From Scenedesmus sp. ARA3 (lineage: Eukaryota > Chlorophyta > Chlorophyceae > Sphaeropleales > Scenedesmaceae): a stretch of 64,000 bases of DNA. A program made the translations under genes and the position numbers. The DNA is taken from NCBI GenBank assembly GCA_004335835.1, contig RWJK01001013.1:16314-80313 (forward strand). Direction: 5' to 3'. Positions 39,244-50,940 of the stretch are shown piece by piece (positions within the stretch are counted from its first letter, which is position 1; each line of letters starts with the position of its first letter). The notes beneath the pieces are model-generated. The model was not told the DNA's origin. It saw only the letters and a list, made by a program, of their open reading frames with translations, and searched no databases.

Positions 39244-42200
39244 GTGGCTGCTGCCAGCTGTGCTGCTGAAACTGGCACTGTGGCTGATGCTGCTGCTGGC
39301 AGCGGCATCGTCGTCAAGGCAGCCGAAGCTCCCCAAAGCAAACTCGCTGCCGCTGCATGTTATGTCAGCCTCGTCAACGTCATTGTCATTGTCATCATCA
39401 TCGTCATCCAGTGCCAGGTCAGCTGCCAGGTCATCAGCCAGCATGTCAAACCTGGCGTCATCATCCAAGCAGCAGCTGGCACTCCCTGCATCACCTGCTG
39501 CTGCTGCTGCTGCTGCTGCTGGAGGCCGCACACCACAGCTGACACGCACAGGACTATGCTGCACCTGCAACTTGCCGTACATGGAGTTCGGAGCCGCCTC
39601 TACAGCAGCCGCAGCCTCGCGCGCTGCTGCAGCTTCAGCCGCCGCCTGCGCAGCCGCCGCAGCTGACAGCAGGGCCTGCTTGCTGGTGATGGGCACAGTG
39701 CCCGGGCCTGCCTGCTGCAGTGCCAGTGTGGCAGTCTGGCCTGGCTGCACCTGCTTCACTGGCACGTGGCTGCGCTGGATGCATGAGACCAGCACTGGGC
39801 TGAAGCCTCCATCTGAGGTGGGGCCCCACAGCAGAGACTGGCCCACCTCAATGGTGCCTGCAGCAAGGATGGAGGCAGTAATGGCAGCACCATGATTGGG
39901 TTTTTAGGATGCCATCATGTCCAAACATACATATAAGCAGACAGGCAGCAGTAAATAACAACCACAACGGCTAGGGTTTGGCAAGTCAGTCGTGCAACAG
40001 TGGCAGCAAGCGGTCTGGACAAACAACATATATATTCTGCAACTGCTCATAGTGGCACAGTGAGACAAGCTTGGGCGAGTGCACATGGCCTTTGCAGCGC
40101 TCACCTGACACCGCAATGCCAGACACCACCCAGCCCACGCCCTCGACATCATAGGTGTGCACCACTTGGAAGTGGCCAGCAGCAACAGCTGCTGCTGCAT
40201 CAGCGTCAGATACAGCTGCTGCTGCTGCTGTGTCAGCATCGAAGCCAGCACCATCACTGGCACCAGCAGCAGCAGCGACTCTGCTGCTGCCTGCATCCAG
40301 CGCAGCTGCTGCAGCTGCAGTGGCTGCCAGCTGCTGTGTCACCCACAGGCTGCTGCTGCCTTCCATCTCCAGCCGCTGCCGCTGCACGTCCCCGACATCT
40401 CCAGCCACTGTTGCAGCACAGATACCACCAGCAGCAGCTGCTTCCTGCCAGGGCCTACTGCTGCTGCTCGCTGGCTGCTGCTGCTGCATTTGGGGCTCCA
40501 CAGCAGCTGCACTGCCAGCAGCGCAACTCGGCTGGACCCCTGAGCTGTGGCTACCAACAGGCGCTGCAGCTGCGCCGCACTGCCTGCTGCTCCGGCTGGT
40601 GCTGACTGGCTGCAGCCTGCTGAGGAATGCATGCAGCAGCGACAGCCCCGCGCCAGACACGCACGACACCGTGAACACTGGAAATGTGACCTGCCTGAAG
40701 CTCGCATCAAGTGCTGCTGCAGTGCAGCTGTGCAGCTCAGACAGTGTGTCAGCCAGCCTGGCAGCCTGAGGCTCCGTCAGGACCACAGGCACGCCATCAG
40801 GACAGCCTGCTGAATCCCCAGCCCCTGCTGGCTCTGCTGCTGTTGCTGCTGCTGTCTCGGTCATAGCTTCAGCTGATTGCCTAGTTGACAGCTGCTGCTG
40901 CTGCTGAGGGCTGCCCAGCAGCGGGGCAAGTAGCTGCCGCAGCTGCTGCAGCAGCAGCTGCAGCTGCCGCGCGTCGACTGCGTCTGCCTTGGTGACGACG
41001 AGTGCTGTGGGCACCTCCAGGGCCACTGCCACTGCCAGGTGCTCGCGGGTGATGCGTGTGACCCCACACAGCGCATCAACACACAGCAGCACATAGTCTG
41101 CAAGTGTGATGCAGGCAGAAGGCGATGCGGCAGCCTCAGTATGGCAACAGAGCAGACATAGCGCAAGACAAAGGCTGGGTGCAGTAGTGGGATGATGTCA
41201 GATCTGCGGCCATAGCAATGGCAAGCACTCAGGCAATGGCACCAACGGCACTGAACCTGCCGGCATAGCAGTAGTACAGTAAACTGCCGCAGCGGACACC
41301 CACACGGCTACAAGGATACCTGTCACAATGTCGCAGCTGTGCTCTGTGCTTGCTGCACAGCTCAACCTTGGGCACACCTGGCAGCGCGCAGGTCACGCCG
41401 TACAGCGCGCCCTTCTACAATAACAAACATCACAACATAACATAACAGGTGCCGCCTTGCACAACGAAAAACAGGTGCTAGAACCGCGCACCTGGCAGGG
41501 TGCAGGGTCATGCGTACAATGTGGTCTTTTCCAGGTCTATGAAGATAATAACATAATGACAGGTGCCGCATTCATATCATAACAAACAGGTGCTTTATAA
41601 ACATGACAACCACGCACCTGGCAGCGTGCAGGTCATGCCGTACAGCACAGTCTTCAGGTACTTCTCGTGGCCGCCCATGTCGATGAAGGTCAGCACGCGC
41701 GCAGCAGCGCCAGTGATGTCGGCGGGCGTGGGCGCTGACACGCCCACATAGTTGAGCACGCGGCCCTCGCCGTCATAGCCCAGCACCTGCAGCAGTGCAA
41801 GTGGCGTGTAACACACGTGTCAGTTGTGGTTTGCGATGTGTCGGGGTAGGTGGGCCTCCCTGGTAGAAGCCCAGCACTGGCAGCCATGCAAATGCAGCTG
41901 TACTCAAATGTACAGTGTGCTGGGCCGCGCTTGCTGTGCAGTACAGCGCATGGGGTCACTCCCAACTGCAACCACCTTGCTCAACAGCCGCTGGCTGATG
42001 CTGCTGGTGCTTGTTCATATGCTGTGCAACACTGCAAGTGGCGTCGCCGCCACTTCAAGCACCGCACAGCTACACACACAGCTGCCCCAGCGCAACCGAC
42101 AGCCCCACCCGCTGGCTGATGCTGCTTGCACTGCCAGACATGCTGGTGCTGCGCTGCCACTGCAACCAGGAATCACCACCTCACCTGCTGGCTGATGCTG

Positions 42201-45200
42201 CTGGTGCTGCGCAGCCACTGCAGCCACCATAGCCAACGCTCTCACCTGCTGGCTGATGCTGCTGGTGCGGCCCGACTCGATCTCGTGCTTGTGCCTGAAC
42301 ACAGCCATGCGCGCGGAGCCGCGGCAGTTGTCCAGCAGCGGCCGGCCGTCACTGCCGTGCGTGAGCACAGCCACCAGCGTGCTCTTGCCGCTGTCCATGC
42401 TGCCGGCCACTGCAGGTGCAGGGGCAGCAGCAGCGAGCATCAGCACTACAGTTCTCAGCCACCAAGATGTCTTATTGCTGTGAAATGCAGCAGCATGACG
42501 CTTCAACCCCATCCTGCCACATTCTCACCAGCCATGCGCAGGTCTGTCGCCGCCATGTCCTCCTCCGCTGCCAAACGCCTCACCACCCTCCCTGGCAGCC
42601 TAAACATCAGGCATTGCATGGAAGTCGCATTTGTCGTATTCCTCACCAGCCACGCGCAGGTCAGTAGCCGCCATGCCCTCCTCCGCACCTGACCCATCAC
42701 CACCCTCCTCAGCAGCCTAATCATCAGCGAATCCCACAAGTCTGGCAGCTGTGGTGTCACTCACCAGCCACGCGCAGGTCTGTTGCCGCCATGCCTTCCT
42801 CCGCGTCCGCCTTGATGTGCATCAGCGCCGCGCGCCGCCCGAAGCCGCCGCGCACGTACTCCACCAGGCGCGCCGTGGCTGCCAGGCTGGCGGCCATGCT
42901 GGCGATGATGCCCATGGAGGCCGCCAGCTCCTTGCTGTCTAGGCCGCGGGGGTAGCCGTCATCCTCCACGCCTGGCAGAAGAAACACCAGAGATCACAGA
43001 ACATGGCAAAAAACACGCGGTGTCAGCGCATCAACAACATGTGCTCCATTTGCTTTCGGTATGTGGACCCAGGATATTTAAGAGGGGGTGCCCGTGGCGG
43101 CCATGCTGGCGATGATGCCCATGAAGCCCGCCAGCTCCTTGCTGTCTAGGCCGCGTGGGTAGCCGTCATCCTCCACACCTGATAACAGAAACACGAAACA
43201 GAGTGCACAGAATATGGCAGAATCACACGTGGCGTCAGCGCATCAACAACATGTGCGTCGTTTGCTTTGTGTATGTGACCCAAAAAAGATATTTGGGATA
43301 TGGTGCGTGTGACTGCCATGCTGGCGACGATGCCCATGGAGGCCGCCAGCTCCTTGCTGTCTAGGCCGCGGGGGTAGCCGTCATCTTCCACGCCTAGCAA
43401 AAGAAGCGCGGAACAGAGTGTACAGAATACGGCGGAAAACACGCGGTGTCAGCGCAACAAGACGTGCGACCTCTGCTTTGTGTAGGCGAAATCCAAAAGA
43501 TGAGGAGGGGGGGGTGCGCATGGCTGCCAGGCTGGCCGCCATGCTGGCGATGATGCCCATGGAGGCTACCAGCTCCTTGCTGTCAAGGTGTCACAAGGCC
43601 ACGCGGGTTGCCGTCATCCTCCACACCTGGCACATAACACACAAACAAACAAACAGCCAAACGCGTCGCAGCACGATGTGCACCAGCTTTGCGCGCAGCC
43701 AGCATCAGCAAGAAGCTGAGAGGGGAAGGTTTAGGCTTCTCAGAGGCCTAATGTGTAAAGTGAATGCATGTGTGTTGCCAGGCTGGCGGCCATGCGGGCG
43801 ATGAAGCCCATGGAGGCCGCCAGCTCCTTACTGTCAAGGCCCCATTGGTAGCCGTCATCCTCCACACCTGCCACAGAACACACCAGAGGTCATAGAATGA
43901 TACCTATACGGCAGAGTAGAGGAGCAGTGTCAGTTCAAGCACCAAGTTGGTGTGCAACGTGTCCTTTGTCAAGCTGGAAAGCATCAAGATGGTTCAGCGC
44001 TTTTCAAGCCCCAAACAACACAAGGTGAAGGCATACCGCTGCCAGCTAGGCAGCTAGCACACTACTGTTAAGTACCTTGCCTGCTAATGCACATACCCAG
44101 GAGGGCAGGAGTCAGCGCTGCTGGAGCTGGCAGATACTACCATGTCCAGCAAGCATCAACACATGCCGACGAGCTGCTGCATGACATCAAGGTGCTGCAG
44201 CTGCACAGCTGCCCTGTCAGGCAGGTTGGGTGAACCACACCAGCCAACAAGCAGGCACATGAAAGCCATACGTGCAGAGCAGCACCATGCACAGCCCTGC
44301 AGCTGCTGGCGCACCTATGTAGTAGAAGCATTCCCCGCTGCCCTCAGACAGCCTGTACTTCATCTGGGTTACCTGCACAGGGCAAACCAGCCATGTTCCA
44401 TCGTTCATACACAAGCATTGATCATATGTGTGCATGGCTGACTGTGCCCAGGGTCCAACCTTGTGAAGCAGGTCTAGGGTGACGCTCTGCTAACAGCCAG
44501 GTCATGTGTGCGTTTGCTTGCAGGAGTTGTGATGGATGAGTTCACGCTGCTGTGTGCAATGCTTCAACAACATGCGCTGCAAGAGTAGCCCTGATGCGCT
44601 GTCTCCGTATGCTCTGTGTCACATGACACATAGCTGCAGCTGCACACAATGCTTGCAGGAAAGGTGAGGCAAGCAGGCAGAGCAACTCACAAGCTGGTGC
44701 CGCCTGTTGGGGTTGCTGATGCAGCCGGAAAGGCAGTACTTGTACTCCACGTTGCCATTTTCTATTTCAGTGGACAGGCACACCACATTGGAGTCCCGGT
44801 ACTCCTTGTTGTGCTTTGCTTGCGCAGGCGTTGCTGTTGCCGCCGACATTGGCTGAGCTGCTGCCACCGCACTGCTCGCCGGTTGCCCTGCCGCTGCCGC
44901 TGCTGCTTGTGCTGCTTTCTTCTCTCGCTGCCTGTGCCTGCGCCTGCACAGCACATGATGCAGCATGCACGTACTAGGGTTGCAACGCAAGTGCAGCAGT
45001 GCCGCGCATGGCAAGAAACCAGCCAGGCATGGAGAAATCCATGGCAAACGAGGCAAGACAGCCAAAACAGCATGATAACAACACATCAGCTGTGTCTGAT
45101 GTGCGGACATGGCTTGGATCTAGCCACGCACCTCTGCTTGTGCAGCTTCTGACATGGCCTGCTGCTGTCAACAGAGACCCACTCAGCCTGGCGCCTTCTT

Positions 45201-45238
45201 GACCCCAGGTCGAGCTCTGGCATATCAAAGTCAAACAT
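37915..45238 (-). CDS. GTPBP1/GTPBP2-like translational GTPase with long low-complexity inserts
   Basis: A translation-factor (EF1A/EF-Tu-like) GTPase of the GTPBP1/2 family; those proteins act in ribosome rescue and mRNA surveillance in animals. Exons: 45238-45132, 44943-44691, 44372-44315, 42971-42765, 42409-42246, 41786-41618, 41097-40105, 39857-37915; phases join to 1297 aa, about twice the family length. N-terminal family text: [41 protein letters not shown]1 is GSMDSGKST (211-219), G3 is DMGGHEKYL (from 299), G4 is TKAD (355-358; usually TKID or NKID). Beta-barrel domains: [70 protein letters not shown]. The extra length comes from Ala/Ser/Gln-rich inserts after the G domain (about 380-640) and between the barrel strands. 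Exons 4, 5 and 6 have partial copies. An exon between G3 and G4 could be missing, but the join is in phase. Confidence 0.88.
41380..41540 (-). repeat. Two copies of the GTPase exon 6 donor end
   Basis: The last coding bases of exon 6 ([15 protein letters not shown], at 41618) recur near 41540-41494 and 41412-41380, with CACCTGGCAG(C/G)GTGCAGG(G)TCA-type text, diverged. The spacing is about 110-120 bases. Confidence 0.75.
41985..42205 (-). repeat. Three copies of the GTPase exon 5 donor end
   Basis: The exon end encoding SSISQQ with its donor (CACCTGCTGGCTGATGCTGC on plus, real copy 42245-42264) recurs near 42183, 42109 and 41988. Confidence 0.8.
43093..43872 (-). repeat. Four extra copies of the GTPase exon 4 acceptor end
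   Basis: The acceptor and about 80 coding bases of exon 4 ([20 protein letters not shown]) recur at about 43182-43093, 43395-43311, 43630-43524 and 43872-43786, upstream in transcript sense of the real exon (42971-42765). The period is about 210-240 bases. Linking intron text (CAGCGCATCAACAACATGTG) is also repeated. Some copies carry substitutions or small insertions. Confidence 0.93.
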
Positions 45239-45995
45239 CGCTGTTCTTCTCGTCCCTGTTGTGCTGCTATCCGCAATCGTCTAGTTCCGGTTAACGTTGA
45301 GCTCAACATTTGCACACGAAAGTCGCTGTCAGACCTGGGAAGGCTGCATTGCAGATGAAAGCTGTTAATTGCAGTTGTCTGCAAACGAATTGGAAAACGA
45401 TCTGTTTGGGCTTCCGAGATGGTAGTAGCTCGACGAAATCGCCATCCAAAGACCTGCTGTAGCAAAAGAACATCCTCCTGCAAAAAGGAATCTTGTCTTA
45501 GTATCGCATACTTTGGTGGTTGACAAGAATTTGAACTGCTGATTTCATTTGCCCTGAGCTTGCTTTCACGTGCCCTACCAGCAGTTCTGGGTGCACATAC
45601 TCAGTTCGCGCCTGCATCGCACGGAGCAACTCACCAAGAATTGCATGTTCACCGCTAGCATCGATCTACTTGGTGCTGGTGAACGGCTGATCCACGCCAG
45701 CACATCTGCTGTCAGCAGCAGCTGAGGTGGGTTGTGGCAGTTGCCTGTGACCACATGCCTAGGGCAGCTTGCTCACCTTGCTATGCTGGCATGTCATTGG
45801 TGCTGTCTGCGAATCACAACGCGGTGTCCAACCAGCTGCTGTCAAACTGCTAGCAAGGAAGCAAGTTGCAGTCTGGCAGCCGTGCCAATCTTCACCTCAT
45901 CCGCTACATCTCCTGCTGCCTGCAGGACCGTTCAACAACTACAAGCACCACGGCACAGCACTAACAGCAGCAGCCACAGCGGCAGCAGTACAGGG
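45239..45995. promoter_or_regulatory. Divergent GTPase-VMP1 intergenic region
   Basis: Promoters of both genes should lie here. The VMP1 frame is open upstream of 45996, from about 45926 after a CTGCAG acceptor, so part may be a 5' coding exon of VMP1. Confidence 0.4.
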
Positions 45996-48739
45996 ATGCC
46001 TGCAGGGATGTGGGAGTCTTCAGATATTGCCAGCCTCACGCTGGCAAGGTCACCGCTGCGGACCCTGTACTACTTCTCATGCAGCGTGGCCTCAGGCACA
46101 GCATCAGCAGCACACTTTGTAGCCACGCACCCCATCACTCTGGGGCTGGCGCTGCCGCTGCTGGCTTTCTACAGCGCCGCAAAAGGCCTGGGCTATTCAG
46201 AGGACACCACAGCACTCATCGAGGTGTGCTTGCATGCAAACAGCAACAGCATTTCCATGCGGCAAAGGATGCCGGACACAATAAACTGACTTCAGCTACA
46301 CCAGCTCACGCTTGCAAGACAGCAGCAGTAGCAGCTGCTGCTACTGGTGGAAACCCCCCATCACAGCATGGTAGCAATGCCATGCAACATCCTACCAGTT
46401 GGTGGGACACAGCATGCTGACCTTGTGGCGTTGCTGCTTGCAGGAGTGGATGCTGTACGTCACATGGTGGCTGGGCTTGGGTGTGCTGTCATCCATAGGC
46501 CTGGGCACAGGCATGCACTCTGGACTGCTGTTTCTCTTCCCACACATGCTCAAGGTGCGGCAGCAGCAGCAGGGCACATGCCGCAGCATGGGCACCAAGT
46601 TGCTTGATCGCTTGGCTGCAAAACGTCTTCTGGTAGGCAAAGAAGGGAAGGGCAGCAGCAGCGGCAGATGGAACTGCTTTATGCCAGGTTGTCTATCTTA
46701 CATGCTGCAGCATCACATTGCGTTCTTGCCCAACAGCAGATGACGCCCAGCCTGGTTCACTAGTCTGCCTGTGTGCTCGTCCCTGCTGCTTTTCACACAT
46801 CTAGGTGTGCCTGGCTGCTGAGACATGCGGCCATGTGGACTTCAACACTCGCGGGGATGTGTGGTACAGCTCAGAGCCGTTCCACTGTGGGGACGTGCCG
46901 CCAGGCCACGTCACATACTGGCAGATCTTCCAAAAGGTGTGCTTGGCTTGCAATGCAGCAGCGTGCAGGCACGTCAGCTGCCTGTTGGTTTCCTTGACAT
47001 GCGCCCACGCAGCACTTGCAGTGTGTCTGCTGCTTGCGCAACGTCCATGTGCAAAACTGTTTAGGTATCGCTGTGCAGCGCTTCACGCTCCCTCGCGTGC
47101 AGCTTAATTTGGCGCAAATTGAAACGACTGTGTCGTGTTCATGCTGCTGCTGTCATGCCCCTGCAGGTTGCATTGACGGCCATGCTGTGGGGCTGCGGTA
47201 CAGCTGTGGGCGAGGTGCCGCCTTACTTCCTCAGCTATAAGGCGGCCTCGGCGGGGCGACGCAATGAGATGTACGAGGGCCTGCAGGAGACGCTGAGCAG
47301 CAGCAGCACAGGTGCGGCTGGGCCGTGATCCACAGCTGAGCGCTGAAAGTGTGCGGATTGTGGACAGACGACGCTGGCATGGAGCTGCCCGCCCACTAAT
47401 GCGCCATGCTGCTGATGTTTGTAACAAATCATTCAGCTTTTGCATGTGTTGGACACTCGCGTGCATAGGCCTAGCAGCAGCAACTCACCACGGCGCTGCC
47501 GCCTCTGCTGCCGCCACTTTCCTGCCCACGACCCGCAGCCAAGCAGGCGGGGTTCATGACACATATCGCAGCAGCCATGCAGGCCTGGATGATGCGCATC
47601 ATCCAGCAGCATGGCTTCATGGGTATCCTGCTGCTGGCATCATGGCCTAATGCAGCCTTTGACCTGTGCGGCATCTGCTGCGGGGCCTTCCTGATGCCCT
47701 TCTGGCAGTTCTTCGGGGCCACGCTGATCGGCAAGGGCGTGATCAAGGTGTCGGGGCAGGCCATGTTCTTTGTGGCGCTGTTCAGGTGCGGCTGGCATAT
47801 GAGGCTGCCTTTCCTGCTTATGGGATGACTGCCGATTTAAAGCTTGTACTTGAGAGTATGTATCGCCACTCCGCTGCTGCTGGAAAATGCGCCAGTTGGG
47901 CGCCAGTTCTCTCCTGCTGGCAGTTTCCTGCCGCTGGTTGCCCTGCCTGTGCATCGCGCGCGCTCTCACTGTGCTGCTGCTGCTGCTGCTGCTGCTCGTT
48001 CCCTTGCAGGCAAGCCAGCCGCACTGCCATCCTTGCGCTGCTCAGCAAGCTGCTGCCATCATCTCTGCCATTCGGCCTCAGCAAGCCTGGCAGCCCTGCG
48101 CCTGCAGTGCTGCTGACTGGCTTTGTGGACAGCCAGATCAGTAAGTTCCAGGTCCGTGTGAGTGCTAAGGCTGCGGAGCACCGCGCTGAGACGCGCTGGT
48201 GGTGGCAGCGGCGGCTGGACACCTTTTCGGCCAACTTCAGGTGGGTACAATGCTGGGTACAATGCTGTGCAAGGCGAGATATGATGCTGTGAACGTTTAA
48301 TGGCACACGCATGGCGCGGGCACAGTGCTGACTGCTGCAGTATAAGTGCACCAAGGGTTGCTATGTTAAACCCGCGCATGCAAAAAAAATGAGCTGTACA
48401 ACCTTGCTATGCCCGGCGTGCTGGTGCTTGTCATTCTGTTGCTGCTTGTATCACGCATCGGCATACTGATCATCGTGGTGTTCTGACTTTGCTGTCTACG
48501 TGGCTGCTGCTTCTGCCTGCAGGAGCAAGGAGGCGTTTCAGGCGTGGGCATACACGCAGATACCGGACACAGTGGCGGAGGTGTGGGGCTGGGTCATCTT
48601 TGTGCTGATGACGATGTTTGCGGTGTCCTGCATCAACACACTGGCGCAGAGCTACAAGGCGTGGCTGAACGAGCAGCAGCAGCTGCAGCAGCGGCAGCAG
48701 CAGGCAGAAGGCGCGGATAGCAAGCCCAAGCAGCAGTAG
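45996..48739 (+). CDS. VMP1: VMP1/KMS-like ER membrane protein
   Basis: Multi-pass ER protein of the VTT/DedA superfamily; VMP1 is a lipid scramblase needed for autophagy and ER contact sites, and the plant forms are KMS1/2. Exons: 45996-46223, 46444-46554, 46805-46936, 47167-47311, 47539-47785, 48010-48240, 48523-48739; phases join to about 436 aa. Signatures: SLTLARSPLRTLYYF, the TM block HPITLGLALPLLAFYSA, then WWLGLGVLSSIGLGTGMHSG, LLFLFPHMLKVCLAAETCG, LWGCGTAVGEVPPYFLSYKA and the VTT core LLASWPNAAFDLCGICCGAF with MPFWQFFGATLIGKGVIKV. The C-terminus has a further TM (GWVIFVLMTMFAVSCI) and a Gln/Lys-rich tail. The start is uncertain because the frame stays open upstream of 45996; a 5' exon encoding the cytosolic N-terminus may be missing. 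No junction duplications were seen. Confidence 0.9.
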
Positions 48740-49429
48740 TGGGGCTTTGGTGGCAGCACGGCATCGTTGTTGGTCTTGCTGCGGCTGGCCAGGGCTGCTT
48801 GTGTGGTTGAAGCATAAATGCAGTTATTCAGGCGTGCACGGGAGTGCTTTTTGGTCGTATGTTATGGTTTTGGTTGTTTTTGGCGGGGTGGCAGCCTTTC
48901 CAGCTGGTGTTGGAGCTTGCAGGTGGTTGACATGGGCATTCGTAGAGGTGGGCTGGCTCAATTGGGCTGGTTGCATATCTTCATATCGTGTGGGTGGTCA
49001 AATGAGGTCAAATTTTTGCATAACAGCTGTCATGTAACAGATCCAGACAGAAATTTATGTGAACAGTGTTCACACCTTGTTCCGCTTGCTGTTAACACTA
49101 TGTAGACACACACCTGAATTCACGGGCCGAACAGAATGAAATCACGCTTGGCAGGATTATGCTCACCGTGAGCAGGGAAGCCTGCTGCTGCCTGGACAAC
49201 TGCTGACGCTGGTAAATGCTGCTGCCTTCAATACGTCTGTAACAGCACATGTTCATTTGATTGCAACTGAACATTTAACTCATTAATGCATGGCGGGACG
49301 CAGCTTCACGTGAACGTGCTTCGACGTACCTAGGCAGGCGGGATCTTGCTGGCGGAGATGTACCAGATGACCTTAAACATTCCACCTGCACAGAGCGTGT
49401 AGGAACGAACGGCTGGGCTGTGCATAGCA
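48740..49429. other. VMP1 3' flank and carrier-gene promoter
   Basis: No coding segment is recognised. A T/G-rich stretch follows the VMP1 stop. Confidence 0.4.
49033..49037 (+). terminator. Putative TGTAA polyadenylation signal of VMP1
   Basis: TGTAA 294 bases after the VMP1 stop. Confidence 0.35.
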
Positions 49430-50898
49430 GTGCAAGCAGGGCACATGAAGCAGCAGCAGCATGACAGCAGCAGAAGCAGCAGCTCGGACGCGGCAGACGC
49501 GGCCACCGACCTGCAAAAAAGGCTGCGAAGCCTTCCCACATTCGCAAGGGTGAGCCCTGCAGCTTTCTTTCAGCTGCTGGCTTCCATGCATTTAATGCCT
49601 GGCTGCAACCTGCACAGCAACTTACTAGTAGTAGCAGTTTCAGCTCCACTGCTGGCTGACTTGCGTTCATCTGGCGCTGCATGTTTTCAGGAACTCATAG
49701 CAGGAGGATTGGCTGGGGGCCTCGCTAAGACAGCAGTAGCACCACTGGAGCGCACCAAGATCATCTTTCAGGCAGGGCATTGCTGCACTGTAGTGTTGCT
49801 CAGGGCGCCAGCTTGCAGGACATGTCGCAGCTGCTGCTACCTGCTTGCCAGCATTCTGTACATAATAAAACTGGTATTCTCACACACTCGCCTCTGGCGA
49901 TTGCATTGCAGCAGGCTGGCAACAGATGCAGCATCAAGTGTGTCGGATGTGGCTGCACATGCTGTGAGCGTGCATGAACATGCTGGCACAGCAGGTGCAT
50001 TGGTCCGGACATGGCGCATTCCATCAGATCAATTACACTGCGTCTGTGGTGTACATTCATCGCTTGCTCGCGCTGCTGCTGCTGCTGCTGCTGCTGTGCA
50101 GACGCGTGGTGGCCAGCTGACTGTGCAGGGTGTGCTGCAGTACATCTGGCAGCATGAGGGCTTTGCAGGACTGTTCAAGTGAGCAGCAGCCAGCACAACA
50201 GCAAAAGCAGCACATGCGCATGCATGTTCTGCAGTGCAGGAGATGGGGTTGCAAGCATATGGATGAATGCAGGCAGCAGAGCACGGCGTAGCCACAGCAA
50301 TAAGGGTGCTGCTGCCTGCCGCGTAGTGCAAGCTGTCAGCAGGCCTTATAAGGTATATTGCTTTTGTCTGCTGCAGGGGCAACACTGCCAGCGTGCTGCG
50401 CATTGTGCCATATGCAGCCATCCACTTTGGTGAGAGGCGCAACTGCAGCATACGCTGTACAGTGCAGCAGCTGTAGCCAGCAGCAGATGAGCACCAGACC
50501 TAGTAACAGCAGTGCATCCTGTGCAGTAGCTAGGCTCAGTGCATGAGTGGCGCGTCAGCTGCTGGGGCCTCATGTTCACTTTCAGAAGCTGTCTGTGAAT
50601 GCTAATGGTGCACTTGACCCTCTTGCAGCCAGGCCAGCAAACCCTGCCTCCCTGTTTTCACATCTGTGGTCACTGCAGCGCATCTACTGCAACAACATCC
50701 TGACGACAGTCACATTACGCAGCATCTCACCGTGCCTAACACTTGTGTGCTACTCTGGTGTGGCTGCTGCCGCAGGCCTGTACGAGTACTACAGGCGCGC
50801 CATTGTGCAGCTGGCGCTGCCCCACAGCAAGCCTGGCAGCAAGGAGCAGGGCATACCCCTGTGGGACCTGCTGGCAGGCTCGGCATCAGGTGAGGCCT

Positions 50899-50940
<42 letters not shown>

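Noticed and set aside
39029..39895. 288-codon plus-strand open frame
   Set aside because: Antisense to the long GTPase exon; its Ala/Ser-rich translation is a shadow of the CTG-rich coding strand.
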